A DNA stretch of 64,000 nucleotides from Solirubrobacteraceae bacterium (GTDB lineage Bacteria; Actinomycetota; Thermoleophilia; Solirubrobacterales; Solirubrobacteraceae), in the NCBI GenBank assembly GCA_023230855.1, contig JALNWQ010000005.1, forward strand, positions 1 to 64,000. The letters are read 5' to 3'. Each line of letters starts with the position of its first letter. Position 1 is the stretch's first letter. Both the position numbers and the translations under genes were made by a program. Of the stretch, positions 8,392-16,549 are shown piece after piece. The notes under the pieces are model-generated. The model did not search any database. It saw only the letters and a program-made list of their open reading frames with translations, and was not told where the DNA came from.

Positions 8392-8792
8392 TCGTCGACG
8401 CGTCCGCCGTCCTCGACGTGCTGCTGCGGACCGAGCGCGCCGAAGCCGTGGAGCGACACCTGCTGCAGGGCGCGACCGTCCAGGCTCCCGCGATCATCGA
8501 CGTCGAGGTCGCGCGGGTCCTGCGCCGGGTGACGTTGGCGGGAGGCCTCGGGGACGCCGCGGCCGAGCGGGCGTTGGCGGTGCACGCGCGGCTCGTGCCG
8601 ACCGTCCACCCGACGCGCGCGCTGCTCGGGAGGGCGTGGGGCATGCGGCATGCGATCACCGTGAGCGATGGCCTGTACGTCGCGTTGGCCGAGGCGACGG
8701 GCGCCCCGTTGCTCACGACCGATGACCGCCTGGCCCGCGCCGCGGTCGCCACGACGGCCGTGCAGCTCGTCGAGGTGCCGCGGGCGCGGTGA
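8388..8792 (+). CDS. vapC: VapC-type PIN-domain ribonuclease toxin
   Basis: 134 residues, GTG start in the GTGA overlap with the antitoxin. All four expected acidic positions are visible: D4 in MIVDAS, E in IDVEVARVLRR (about 43), D in TVSDGLYVALA (about 90) and D in LLTTDDRLARA (about 108). PIN toxins cut RNA, often tRNA or rRNA, with Mg2+ when the antitoxin is degraded. Length and motif spacing are normal, so the toxin appears intact. The target RNA cannot be predicted from sequence. Confidence 0.88.
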   Translation: MIVDASAVLDVLLRTERAEAVERHLLQGATVQAPAIIDVEVARVLRRVTLAGGLGDAAAERALAVHARLVPTVHPTRALLGRAWGMRHAITVSDGLYVALAEATGAPLLTTDDRLARAAVATTAVQLVEVPRAR

Positions 8793-8875
8793 CGTCCACT
8801 CCGGGCCACGGCGTCGCACCGACCGATCGCGCGTGGCCGACCGGTCCCGCGCCACCCACTCCCGGCCGCCGCGCC

Positions 8876-10108
8876 CTACGCCCGCCGTCGCCGGAAGGCG
8901 TCCCAGCCGTTGGCGGTCAGCATGCCGACGGCGGTCCGCCACGCCGGCTCGTCCGGACGGGGGTCGCGGCCGGCGCCGATCCGCTGCAGCTGACGGGTGT
9001 GCCACCCGAGCGCGATCGCCGACGTGAGCGTCCGCGGCACGCGCGGGCCGAGCGACGGCTCCGGCGACGGCAGCCGCGCGGTCGGGTCCTCGAGCACCCG
9101 ACGCGCCCCGTCCGGGTCGACCGCCAACGGCCGGGCGATCCCCACGACGTCGCAGGCACCGTCGGCGATCGCGTCGCGCATCGCCGACGCACCCCGGAAC
9201 CCGCCGGTGACCATCAGCGGGACGCCGCCGACCCGGTCGCGGACCGTCTCGGCGTACTCCAGGAAGTACGCCTCCCGCCGGGCGGTGCTCTCGCGGACCG
9301 CGCCGACCATCGCCGGCGCCTCGTAGGTGCCGCCGCTGATCTCCAGCAGGTCCAGGCCCTCGGCCGCCAGCGCCTCGAGCACCGCGGCGGACTCCTCGGC
9401 GGTGAACCCGCCCTTCTGGAAGTCCGCCGAGTTGAGCTTGATCCCGACCGGGAAGTCCGGGCCGACCGCCGCACGGACCGCCCGGACGACCTCGAGGACG
9501 AACCGCCGGCGGCGCTCGGCGTCACCACCCCACGCGTCGTCGCGCCGGTTGGCCGACGGCGAGAGGAACTGCGACACGAGGTAGCCGTGCGCGCCGTGCA
9601 CCTGCACGCCGTCGAACCCGGCGTCGCGCACGATCCGGGCCGTGCGGGCGAACCGCTCGACGATCCCCTCGATCTCGCCGGACGTCAGCTCGCGCGGCCG
9701 GACGTAGCCGGGGATCGCCGGGGCGATCGCGCTCGGCGCCACGGGACGCGTGCGGCCCGCGACGATCAGCGCCTGGCGACCGGGGTGGTTCACCTGCACC
9801 CACACCCGGGATCCGTGCCGACGGCCGGCGCGCGCCCACGCCGACAGCCGGGCCAGGTCGCGCTCGTCGTCGACGACGACGTTGCGCGGCTCGCCCAGGT
9901 GGTGGCGGTCGACCATGACGTTGCCGGTGACGAGGAGCCCGGCGCCGCCGGACCCCCACCGCTCGTACAGGCGCACCAGGTCGTCGGTCGGCGCGTTGCG
10001 GCGGTCGCCGAGCTGCTCGCTCATCGCCGACTTCGCGATCCGGTTGGGCAGCCGGGCTCCCCCGGGCAGCTCCAGCGGTGCGTCGAGGGTCGGGGTCTTC
10101 GTCGTCAT
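8876..10108 (-). CDS. Old Yellow Enzyme-family NADH:flavin oxidoreductase
   Basis: 410 residues forming one FMN-binding TIM barrel. Recognisable segments are the N-terminal LPNRIAKSAMSEQL, the FMN/substrate part WVQVNHPGRQA, the hallmark GVQVHGAHGYLVSQFLSP (about 172-189) and the C-terminal phosphate-binding GIARPLAVDPDG. It lacks the FeS and second flavin domains of 2,4-dienoyl-CoA reductase, so it is a short ene-reductase type acting on alpha/beta-unsaturated carbonyls with NAD(P)H. A Shine-Dalgarno-like GGAGGA lies about 8 bases before the ATG at 10108. It is divergent from manB with a 99-bp shared control region. Physiological substrate unknown. Confidence 0.85.
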   Translation of the reverse strand: MTTKTPTLDAPLELPGGARLPNRIAKSAMSEQLGDRRNAPTDDLVRLYERWGSGGAGLLVTGNVMVDRHHLGEPRNVVVDDERDLARLSAWARAGRRHGSRVWVQVNHPGRQALIVAGRTRPVAPSAIAPAIPGYVRPRELTSGEIEGIVERFARTARIVRDAGFDGVQVHGAHGYLVSQFLSPSANRRDDAWGGDAERRRRFVLEVVRAVRAAVGPDFPVGIKLNSADFQKGGFTAEESAAVLEALAAEGLDLLEISGGTYEAPAMVGAVRESTARREAYFLEYAETVRDRVGGVPLMVTGGFRGASAMRDAIADGACDVVGIARPLAVDPDGARRVLEDPTARLPSPEPSLGPRVPRTLTSAIALGWHTRQLQRIGAGRDPRPDEPAWRTAVGMLTANGWDAFRRRRA

Positions 10109-10207
10109 GCGTCGCGGTCCTCCGGTCGGGGCCCCACAGCCTACTGGCGAGTAGGACCGGCCGTGTGACGTCGCCCCCGGCGACGTCCCTCGTAGGATGG
10201 CGCGCCT

Positions 10208-11587
10208 ATGACCGTCCCCTCGGACATCTTCAAGGCGTACGACATCCGCGGGCTCGCCGGCGAGCAGATCACCGTCGACGTCGCGCACGCCATCGGTCGC
10301 GCGTTCGCGCACGTCATCGCGAAGCTCGCCGACAGGCCGGTCACCGGGATCCGCGTCGGACTCGGCCGCGACATGCGCCTGACCGCCCCCGAGCTCGCCG
10401 GGGCGTACCGCGACGGCATCGTCCGCGAGGGCGCCGACGTCCTCGACATCGGCCAGGTCGGCACCGAGATGCTCTACTGGACCGTCGGATCGCGCGACCT
10501 CGACGGCGGCCTGATGTGCACCGCGTCGCACAACCCCAAGGCGTACACCGGCGCGAAGCTCGTGGAGCGCGGGGCGCTGGCGCTGTCGGGCGACCGCGGC
10601 ATCCAGGACATCCGCCGCCTGGCCCAGGACGACGCGTTCCTCGCCCGGGCTCCCGCCCCCACCCGGGGCACGGTGGCCGAGGAGGACGTGTACACGGCGT
10701 TCCAGGCCGCGGCGCTGGAGTTCATCGACCCGGCGAAGGTCAAGCCGCTGAAGGTCGTCGTCGACGGCGGCAACGGCATGGCCGGCCCGATGGTCGGCCC
10801 GCTGCTGGAGCGCCTCGGCCTGGACCTCGAGACCGCCTACTGGACCCCGGACGGCAACTTCCCCGACCACGAGCCCAACCCGCTGCTGCCGGAGAACCGC
10901 GAGTTCATCATCGACAAGGTCCGCGCCACCGGCGCCGACCTGGGGATCGCGTGGGACGGCGACGCCGACCGCTGCTTCTTCATCGACGACACCGGGGCGT
11001 TCGTCGACGGCGACTTCCTCACCGCGCTGCTGGCCGAGGCGCTGCTCTCCCGCACGCCGGGCGCGACGATCCTCTACGACTGCCGCGCCTCGCGGGCGGT
11101 CGCCGACGTCGTGGAGGCCGCCGGCGGCACCGCGCTGATCAACCGCGTCGGCCACGCGTTCTTCAAGACGCGGATGCGCGAGACCGGCGCGATCTTCGGC
11201 GGCGAGGTGTCCGGCCACTACTACTTCGAGGCGTTCTCCTGCGCCGACTCCGGGACGATCCCGGCGCTGCTCATCCTCGAGCTGCTGTCGGAGCGCGGCG
11301 TCAAGCTGTCCGAGCTCGTCGGCGCGTACCGCGCGAAGTACTTCATCTCGGGCGAGATCAACTCGACGGTCGAGGACGCCGACGCGAGGATCGCCGCGAT
11401 CGAGTCCCGCTACGCCGACGCGACGATCACCCACGTCGACGGCGTGTCGGTCGACTACGACGACTGGCACTTCAACGTCCGCAAGTCCAACACCGAGCCG
11501 CTGCTGCGCCTGTGCCTGGAGTCGCTCGTGTCGGTGGAGGACATGGAGCGCCGCCGCGACGAGGTCCTCGGCCTCATCCGCGGCTGA
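10208..11587 (+). CDS. manB: Phosphomannomutase/phosphoglucomutase
   Basis: 459 residues, full length for the alpha-D-phosphohexomutase family. The phosphoserine loop TASHNP is near 104-109, the Mg2+ loop DGDADR near 250-255, the sugar-binding GEVSGHYYF near 331 and the phosphate-binding RKSNTEPLLR near 424. The enzyme interconverts hexose 6- and 1-phosphates, feeding GDP-mannose and other nucleotide sugars needed by the glycosyltransferases nearby. A TAGGAT hexamer (10193-10198) ends 9 bases before the ATG, so the leader is very short. The MBL hydrolase at 11665 follows in the same direction. Confidence 0.92.
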   Translation: MTVPSDIFKAYDIRGLAGEQITVDVAHAIGRAFAHVIAKLADRPVTGIRVGLGRDMRLTAPELAGAYRDGIVREGADVLDIGQVGTEMLYWTVGSRDLDGGLMCTASHNPKAYTGAKLVERGALALSGDRGIQDIRRLAQDDAFLARAPAPTRGTVAEEDVYTAFQAAALEFIDPAKVKPLKVVVDGGNGMAGPMVGPLLERLGLDLETAYWTPDGNFPDHEPNPLLPENREFIIDKVRATGADLGIAWDGDADRCFFIDDTGAFVDGDFLTALLAEALLSRTPGATILYDCRASRAVADVVEAAGGTALINRVGHAFFKTRMRETGAIFGGEVSGHYYFEAFSCADSGTIPALLILELLSERGVKLSELVGAYRAKYFISGEINSTVEDADARIAAIESRYADATITHVDGVSVDYDDWHFNVRKSNTEPLLRLCLESLVSVEDMERRRDEVLGLIRG

Positions 11588-11664
11588 GCCGGACGATCGC
11601 GACCGGGACGGACGACGCGCGCCGCGCACGACCGTCCCGGCCGGTCCGCCGACCGGCGACGTCC

Positions 11665-12714
11665 ATGACCGCCCCGTCCCCCACCTCCCCCGCCGTGCGC
11701 ATCGCCGCCGACGCCGGGATCCACCGGCTGTCGCTGCCGACGCCGTTCCCCGTCGGACCGGTGAACGCGTGGTTCGTCGACGACGACCCGCCGACGCTCG
11801 TCGACGCCGGGCCGGCCGGCGCCGACGCGCTGTGGGCGCTCGAGCAGGGCCTGCGGGCGCTCGGTCGTCGCGTCGACGACCTGGCCCGGATCGTCGTGAC
11901 GCACGAGCACGCCGACCACGTCGGCCTGGCCGCGCTGCTGCAGGAGCGCACCGGCGCCGAGGTCGTCGCGCTCGACGTGCTGGCCCCGCGCCTGCGCGAC
12001 CTGGAGGACCACGGCCGGCGCGAGGCGCGGTTCCTCGCCGGCGCCGCCGCCGCGCACGGGGTCCCGGCGGTCGCCGCCGACGCCGTGGCGACGCTCCACC
12101 TGTCGCACCACCAGTGGGCGGGACGGCAGGTCGGCGACGTCGTCCCGGTCGCCGACGGCGACGCGGTGGCGTTCGCGGGGCGTCGGCTGCGGGTGGTGCA
12201 CCGCCCCGGCCACAGCGCGACCGACACGCTGCTCGTCGACGACGCCCGCGGGATCGTCCTGGGCGGCGACCACCTGCTCGGCCACGTGCCGTCGGTGCCG
12301 CTGCTCACCTGCCGACCGGCGGCGCTGCACGCCGACGCGCATCCGGCCACCGCCGCCGACCGGGCGCCGGCGCTGCCGCGCTACCTCGACGGGATCTCCC
12401 GGACGGCCGCGGAGGACCCGCGCCTCGTCCTGGGCGGCCACGGCTCGCCGGTCGTCGACGTGCCGACCCTCGTGGCGACCCGGCGCCGCTCGGCGGAGCG
12501 GCGCGCCCGACGGATCCTCGGCCTGCTCGGACCGGACGAGGCCGCGACCGCCCACGACCTGGCGTCGCGGCTGTGGGGCGACGTCGTGCGCCGCCAGGTC
12601 GTGCTGTGCCTGTCGGAGACGCTCGGGTCGCTCGACCTGCTCGCCGCCGACGGCGCCGTGACGGCGACCGCCGACGGCGGGGACGCACCGATCACCTGGC
12701 GGAGGGCCGCGTGA
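11665..12714 (+). CDS. MBL-fold metallo-hydrolase (glyoxalase II-like)
   Basis: 349 residues. The metal-binding signature VVTHEHADHVGL (about 77-88) is the canonical HxHxDH; further ligands are H in RPGHSATDTLLVDD and D/H in LGGDHLLGHV, with a late H in LVLGGHGSPV. The C-terminal 80 residues form a helical, winged-helix-like extension seen in the group containing LACTB2-type hydrolases. The family hydrolyses thioesters or phosphoesters. It is translationally coupled to the next glycosyltransferase (GTGA at 12711). The substrate is unknown. Confidence 0.85.
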   Translation: MTAPSPTSPAVRIAADAGIHRLSLPTPFPVGPVNAWFVDDDPPTLVDAGPAGADALWALEQGLRALGRRVDDLARIVVTHEHADHVGLAALLQERTGAEVVALDVLAPRLRDLEDHGRREARFLAGAAAAHGVPAVAADAVATLHLSHHQWAGRQVGDVVPVADGDAVAFAGRRLRVVHRPGHSATDTLLVDDARGIVLGGDHLLGHVPSVPLLTCRPAALHADAHPATAADRAPALPRYLDGISRTAAEDPRLVLGGHGSPVVDVPTLVATRRRSAERRARRILGLLGPDEAATAHDLASRLWGDVVRRQVVLCLSETLGSLDLLAADGAVTATADGGDAPITWRRAA

Positions 12715-13760
12715 GCGACGGCCGCCGGGACGGGTCCGCACCCGGTGACGCGGGCCGCCGGTCGGCGGCGACGCCGGACGCGGCGCCCGTCCACGTCGTC
12801 GTCGTCTCCTACCGCACGCCGGAGCTGCTGGACCGCTGCCTGCGGTCGCTGGAGCAGGAGCGGGCCGCCGGCCGGGTCGCGGTGACCGTCGTCGACAACG
12901 CCCCCGGCGACGGGTCGGCGGAGCTCGTGCGCGACCGTCATCCGCACGTGACGTTGCTCGAGCCGGGCGTCAACCTCGGGTTCGGTCCGGCGGTGAACCT
13001 CGGCGCCCGCGCCGGCGCCGCACCGGACGCGCCCTGGGTCGTGCCCGCCAACGCCGACGTGGCCGTCACGACCGGCGCCGTCGACGCCCTGCTGCGCGCC
13101 GCCGACGCCGACCCCGGCGCGGGCATCCTCGCCCCGCGGCTCGTCGGCCCCGACGGCCGCGTGCAGCACACGGTGCACCCCTTCCCGACGGCGCCGTTCA
13201 CCGTCGCGTTCAACGCCGGGATCGTCGAGCGCAGCGCCCGGCTCCGCGCCCGCTACGTCCTGGAGGGCAGCTGGGACCCGGACCGTCCGCGGCGGGTGCC
13301 GTGGGCGCACGGCGCGTTGCTGCTCGTGCGTCGCGCGACGTGGGACGCGATCGGCGGGTTCGACGAGCACCGCTGGATGTACGCCGAGGACCTGGACCTG
13401 TCGTGGCGCGCCGCCCGGGCGGGCTGGGCCACACGCTACGTCCCGGGCGCGACGGTGCTGCACGAGATCGGCGCGGCGACCGGCGCGGCGTGGGGCGACG
13501 GGCGCACCCGCCGCACGATGGCCGCCACGTACCGTTGGTCGCACGACCGGCGCGGCCGGGCCACCACCGCCGTGATCGTCGCCGCGAACGTCATCGGCGC
13601 CGGGGCCCGCTGGATCGCCGGGGCGCCGCCGGGACGGGCCGTGCACCGCGGCTGGCTCGACGCGCACCTGGGCGCGGCGCGCGACGTCAGGCGCGACGCG
13701 ACCGCATCGGCCGGCCCTCCGGCAGCAGCGTCGTCGCGAGGAGCAGGGCGCAGGCGGTGA
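12711..13760 (+). CDS. Family 2 glycosyltransferase (rhamnosyltransferase-like)
   Basis: 349 residues, GTG start overlapping the upstream stop. Features: HVVVVSYRTPELLDRCLRSL, the nucleotide site VTVVDNAPGDGS, GVNLGFGPAVNLG, and the acceptor-side WMYAEDLDLSWRAARAG (about 222-238). The NLGFG variant with a downstream YAEDLDL is common in rhamnosyl- and galactofuranosyl-transferase-like GT2 proteins. The metal site appears as ANADV rather than DDD, which is also usual in this subgroup. Its 3' end overlaps the convergent O-antigen-ligase gene by 74 bases. Donor and acceptor are inferred only. Confidence 0.8.
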   Translation: MSDGRRDGSAPGDAGRRSAATPDAAPVHVVVVSYRTPELLDRCLRSLEQERAAGRVAVTVVDNAPGDGSAELVRDRHPHVTLLEPGVNLGFGPAVNLGARAGAAPDAPWVVPANADVAVTTGAVDALLRAADADPGAGILAPRLVGPDGRVQHTVHPFPTAPFTVAFNAGIVERSARLRARYVLEGSWDPDRPRRVPWAHGALLLVRRATWDAIGGFDEHRWMYAEDLDLSWRAARAGWATRYVPGATVLHEIGAATGAAWGDGRTRRTMAATYRWSHDRRGRATTAVIVAANVIGAGARWIAGAPPGRAVHRGWLDAHLGAARDVRRDATASAGPPAAASSRGAGRRR

Positions 13761-15285
13761 TGAACCCCAGCTGCCAGGTCCAGTCGACGGCGCACGACAC
13801 GACGAACACCGCGATCGCGCCCGACGCGCCCGCGGCGAGCGACCGGGGCAACGCGCGCGGTCGCCGGCGGGCCCGCAGCGCCCCGGTCGCGATCGCGGCG
13901 AAGAACGCGGCGAGCAGGAGGAACCCGACGAGCCCGAGCTCGGCCAGCGTCTCCAACGGCAGCGAGTGCGCGTTCTGCACCCGCTCCGCGATGTCGCGCT
14001 CACGGAGCCAGCGGACCCGGAACCCGGCCGCGCCGTCGCCCGCCAGCGGCCGGTCCGCGAACCCGCTCCACGCCACCCGGTAGAGCGCCGACCGCGTGCC
14101 TCCACCGGTGCCCAGCCGCTCCAGTCCGGACCCGGCGACCGGGGCGCCGTCCACGAACGCGCGACGCTCGTCCTCCACGATCGACGCGCCGCGCAACAGG
14201 CCGCGGTCGATCGGCCCCTGGTAGATCGCGGCCCCGGCGAGCGCGACGAGCACGGCGGCGCCGGCGGCCGCCCACGGCACCCACGGCGGGGTCGACGGCC
14301 ACAGGGCCCGCCGGCGCTCCGCGCGCTGCATCGCCTGCAGCGCCCCGACCGCCCCCACCGCCGCCACGACGCCCATCACGGCGATGAGCGCCAGCAGCCC
14401 ACCCCCCGCCCGCGACAGCCCCTCGCCAGCGAGGGGATCGTCGACGACCGCCGGGAGCGATGCGGCGCGTGCGATCGCGACCGCCGCGGGGACCGCGCAG
14501 GCCACGGCCACGACGACGGTCTGCAGCGGCCGTCGCGAGAGGGCCAGCAGCACGAGCGCGCCACAGGCGGTCGCGGCGATCGCGCCCCGCGACACGGTGA
14601 GCAGCAGCGCGACGCCGAGCGCCGGGACGAGCGCGGCCGCCACCGCCCGGACGACGACCGACGACCGGCGGTCGGACGCCGCGGCGAGCGCGAGCACGAC
14701 CGCCATCCCGGTCACGGTCCCCTGCCCGTTCCAGTACGGCACCGGGTAGGACAGCCGGTAGGTCCCGGACGTCGGCTCGAGCGCCGGCGCCAGGTCGAGC
14801 GACGGGGCCAGGCGCGACAACAGGCCCAGGACCCCGGCGGCGGCGGCCGCGGCCGCCACGAGCAGCACGACGCGACCCGCGTGCCGCCCGGAGCCCACCA
14901 CGACGATCCCGAGGGCGAGGATCACGACGTACGCGACCGTGCGCTGCATCTCCGACGTCGCCGCGCCCGGGAGCGGCGACCAGAGCGACGACAGGCCCAC
15001 CCAGGCCGCGAACGCCGACAACGCCGCCAGCCCGACGAGCCCGCTTCGGGCCGGCCTCCACCGTCGGCGGCGCACCACCAGCACCGCGGCCGCCCCGACC
15101 GCGGCGACGATCCCCGCGGCGAGGAACGCCGGAGGCAGGTAGCCACCGTCGTCGAGCCCGAGGATCGCGAGGGCCGTGACGACGACGACCGCCCCGAGGA
15201 CGTCGGCGACGACGTCCCGGCGGGTCCTCCGCGACGACCGGCCGGGACGGCTCTCCTCCGGCGTGACGCCACGGTCGTCGGGCAC
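13687..15285 (-). CDS. O-antigen ligase/polymerase-like membrane protein (Wzy_C family)
   Basis: 532 residues with about a dozen hydrophobic segments. The long periplasmic-side loop after SYPVPYWNGQGTVTGM and the conserved HSLPLETLAELGLVGF (the Wzy_C histidine-leucine-glutamate pattern) identify the ligase/polymerase family that joins lipid-linked glycans outside the membrane. The start is GTG at 15285, preceded by CAAGAT seven bases upstream on the minus strand. It is divergent from the small anchored protein at 15328 with a 42-bp gap, and its 3' end overlaps the convergent GT2 by 74 bp. The polymer it acts on is not identifiable. Confidence 0.75.
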   Translation of the reverse strand: MPDDRGVTPEESRPGRSSRRTRRDVVADVLGAVVVVTALAILGLDDGGYLPPAFLAAGIVAAVGAAAVLVVRRRRWRPARSGLVGLAALSAFAAWVGLSSLWSPLPGAATSEMQRTVAYVVILALGIVVVGSGRHAGRVVLLVAAAAAAAGVLGLLSRLAPSLDLAPALEPTSGTYRLSYPVPYWNGQGTVTGMAVVLALAAASDRRSSVVVRAVAAALVPALGVALLLTVSRGAIAATACGALVLLALSRRPLQTVVVAVACAVPAAVAIARAASLPAVVDDPLAGEGLSRAGGGLLALIAVMGVVAAVGAVGALQAMQRAERRRALWPSTPPWVPWAAAGAAVLVALAGAAIYQGPIDRGLLRGASIVEDERRAFVDGAPVAGSGLERLGTGGGTRSALYRVAWSGFADRPLAGDGAAGFRVRWLRERDIAERVQNAHSLPLETLAELGLVGFLLLAAFFAAIATGALRARRRPRALPRSLAAGASGAIAVFVVSCAVDWTWQLGFITACALLLATTLLPEGRPMRSRRA

Positions 15286-15314
15286 GTCGGCGATCTTGCC
15301 ACGTGGCCCGCCGG

Positions 15315-15320
15315 TACGCT
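15315..15320 (+). promoter_or_regulatory. -10 hexamer TACGCT, leaderless type
   Basis: TACGCT ends 7 bases before the GTG at 15328. It fixes the start of the small anchored protein and lies inside the 42-bp divergent gap with the ligase gene. Confidence 0.5.
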
Positions 15321-15327
15321 CGCGACG

Positions 15328-15756
15328 GTGACGACGTCCGACCGCACCCCCGCGTGGCCCGTGGCCGTCCCGCCGCGGGTCCTCGCCGCCGTCGGGCTGG
15401 TGGCGATCGCCCTCGCTCTGCTCCCGGCGTTGCGGGCGGAGACCCGGCTGCGCGACGCGCAGGACGCCCTGCCGGTCGACCCGGCGGCCGCGTTGGACCG
15501 GGCCGCCGCGGCCGAGGACGGGGTGACGTTCGAGCGTGGTCGCCTGGTCCGCGTCGAGGCGCTCGCCCGACTCGGTCGTCCGCGGGAGGCCGAGCGGCTG
15601 GCGCTGCGGACGCTCAGGCACGTGCCGGACGACGCGTTGCTGTTGCGCTGGGTGTACGCGACGCGGCTCGAGCAGGGGCGACGACGCGCCGCCCGCCTGA
15701 CCCTCGACCGGATCGGGACGCGGGACCCGATGTGGGCGCTGGGCCTCGGACGCTGA
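15328..15756 (+). CDS. Small membrane-anchored TPR-like protein
   Basis: 142 residues, no recognised family. One hydrophobic segment (VLAAVGLVAIALALLPAL, about 16-33) is followed by amphipathic helical pairs rich in Ala/Leu/Arg (DPAAALDRAAAAEDG, RLVRVEALARLGRPREAERLAL), a pattern like two or three tetratricopeptide repeats. O-antigen-ligase-like proteins in related bacteria often carry C-terminal TPR regions, so this divergently encoded protein may be a separate partner of the ligase. That link is inference. The GTG start is supported by a hexamer ending seven bases upstream. Confidence 0.6.
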   Translation: MTTSDRTPAWPVAVPPRVLAAVGLVAIALALLPALRAETRLRDAQDALPVDPAAALDRAAAAEDGVTFERGRLVRVEALARLGRPREAERLALRTLRHVPDDALLLRWVYATRLEQGRRRAARLTLDRIGTRDPMWALGLGR

Positions 15757-15875
15757 CCCGGCCCGCGTCGGCCACACCGTGGTCCCGACGGCCGCGGGGC
15801 GCTCCCGGCGCGGCGGGCCGGAGCATCCCGCGCTGCAGCCGGGTGAACGCGCGTGACACGGCCGCCGTCGCCCGC

Positions 15876-15881
15876 TACCCT
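15876..15881 (+). promoter_or_regulatory. -10 hexamer TACCCT, leaderless type
   Basis: TACCCT ends 7 bases before the ATG at 15889, matching the leaderless geometry seen at other genes in this window. It supports the shorter start of the LPFTG protein. Confidence 0.5.
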
Positions 15882-15888
15882 CACCATC

Positions 15889-16407
15889 ATGCTGCCCGCG
15901 TCACCCGTTGCGGGGTCCCCGCGCTCGAGCGCCGTGGTCGCGAGCGTCGTCGTCGGCGCGCTCGCGGCGCTCCTCGCCCTGCTCCTCCTCGTCCCGGCGT
16001 CGGGCACCGCGCAGTCGGCGGACCCCAGCGCGGTCGCCCGGCAGTACGGCGGCACCGGATCGCCGACCACGACGGTCGCCGGCACGTCCACGACGACGAC
16101 GCCCGCCGTGACGACCCCCACCGGGACCACGACGACGATCGCCGCGGCCGGCGACGACGACGACCCGGTCGACCCGGGCGCGACGACGGACGACGACGGC
16201 ACGACGGCGGGCGACGGAGACGCCGGCGGATCGGCGGGCGCGTCGGACGGCGACGGCGACGGTGCCGCCGCGGGCGAGCGGGCCCAGGGTGGCGCGCTGC
16301 CGTTCACGGGGCTCAACCTCATGACGGGCATGGTGCTCGGCCTGCTCCTGCTGGCGCTCGGCTTGGCGGCGCGGGCGATCGACCGCACGCGTCGCACCGG
16401 CGCGTGA
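15889..16407 (+). CDS. LPFTG-anchored secreted protein with Thr/Asp-rich stalk
   Basis: 172 residues. The N-terminus has a signal peptide (hydrophobic core SVVVGALAALLALLLLVPA, cleavage likely after SGTAQSA). The middle is low-complexity Thr/Asp/Gly (TSTTTTPAVTTPTGTTTT, then acidic DGD runs), a likely extended stalk. The end is a complete sortase signal: LPFTG at about 137-141, a hydrophobic helix and the basic tail RTRRTGA. It should be linked to peptidoglycan by a sortase, which is not in this window. There is no folded domain between signal and anchor, so it may act as a spacer or charged coat protein. Confidence 0.8.
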   Translation: MLPASPVAGSPRSSAVVASVVVGALAALLALLLLVPASGTAQSADPSAVARQYGGTGSPTTTVAGTSTTTTPAVTTPTGTTTTIAAAGDDDDPVDPGATTDDDGTTAGDGDAGGSAGASDGDGDGAAAGERAQGGALPFTGLNLMTGMVLGLLLLALGLAARAIDRTRRTGA

Positions 16408-16410
16408 GCG

Positions 16411-16431
16411 TCGCGGGCCGTCGGCCCGCGA
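16411..16431 (+). terminator. Perfect 9-bp GC hairpin after the LPFTG gene
   Basis: TCGCGGGCC (16411-16419) pairs perfectly with GGCCCGCGA (16423-16431) across a GTC loop, four bases after the stop codon. There is no U-tract, as is common for actinobacterial terminator hairpins. Confidence 0.55.
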
Positions 16432-16549
16432 CCACCGTCAGAGCGGGCCGCGAAGCACCTCTCCGCACCGGCGCAACGCCGCCGCGATCGCGGCCGACGC
16501 GTTGCGACGACCATCGTGTTGCGTCCGGACCACTAGTCTCACCTGACCG

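Noticed and set aside
13687..13760. 74-bp convergent overlap of GT2 and ligase genes as a regulatory antisense pair
   Set aside because: Both C-termini are low-conservation tails; the overlap is probably incidental drift of stop codons.
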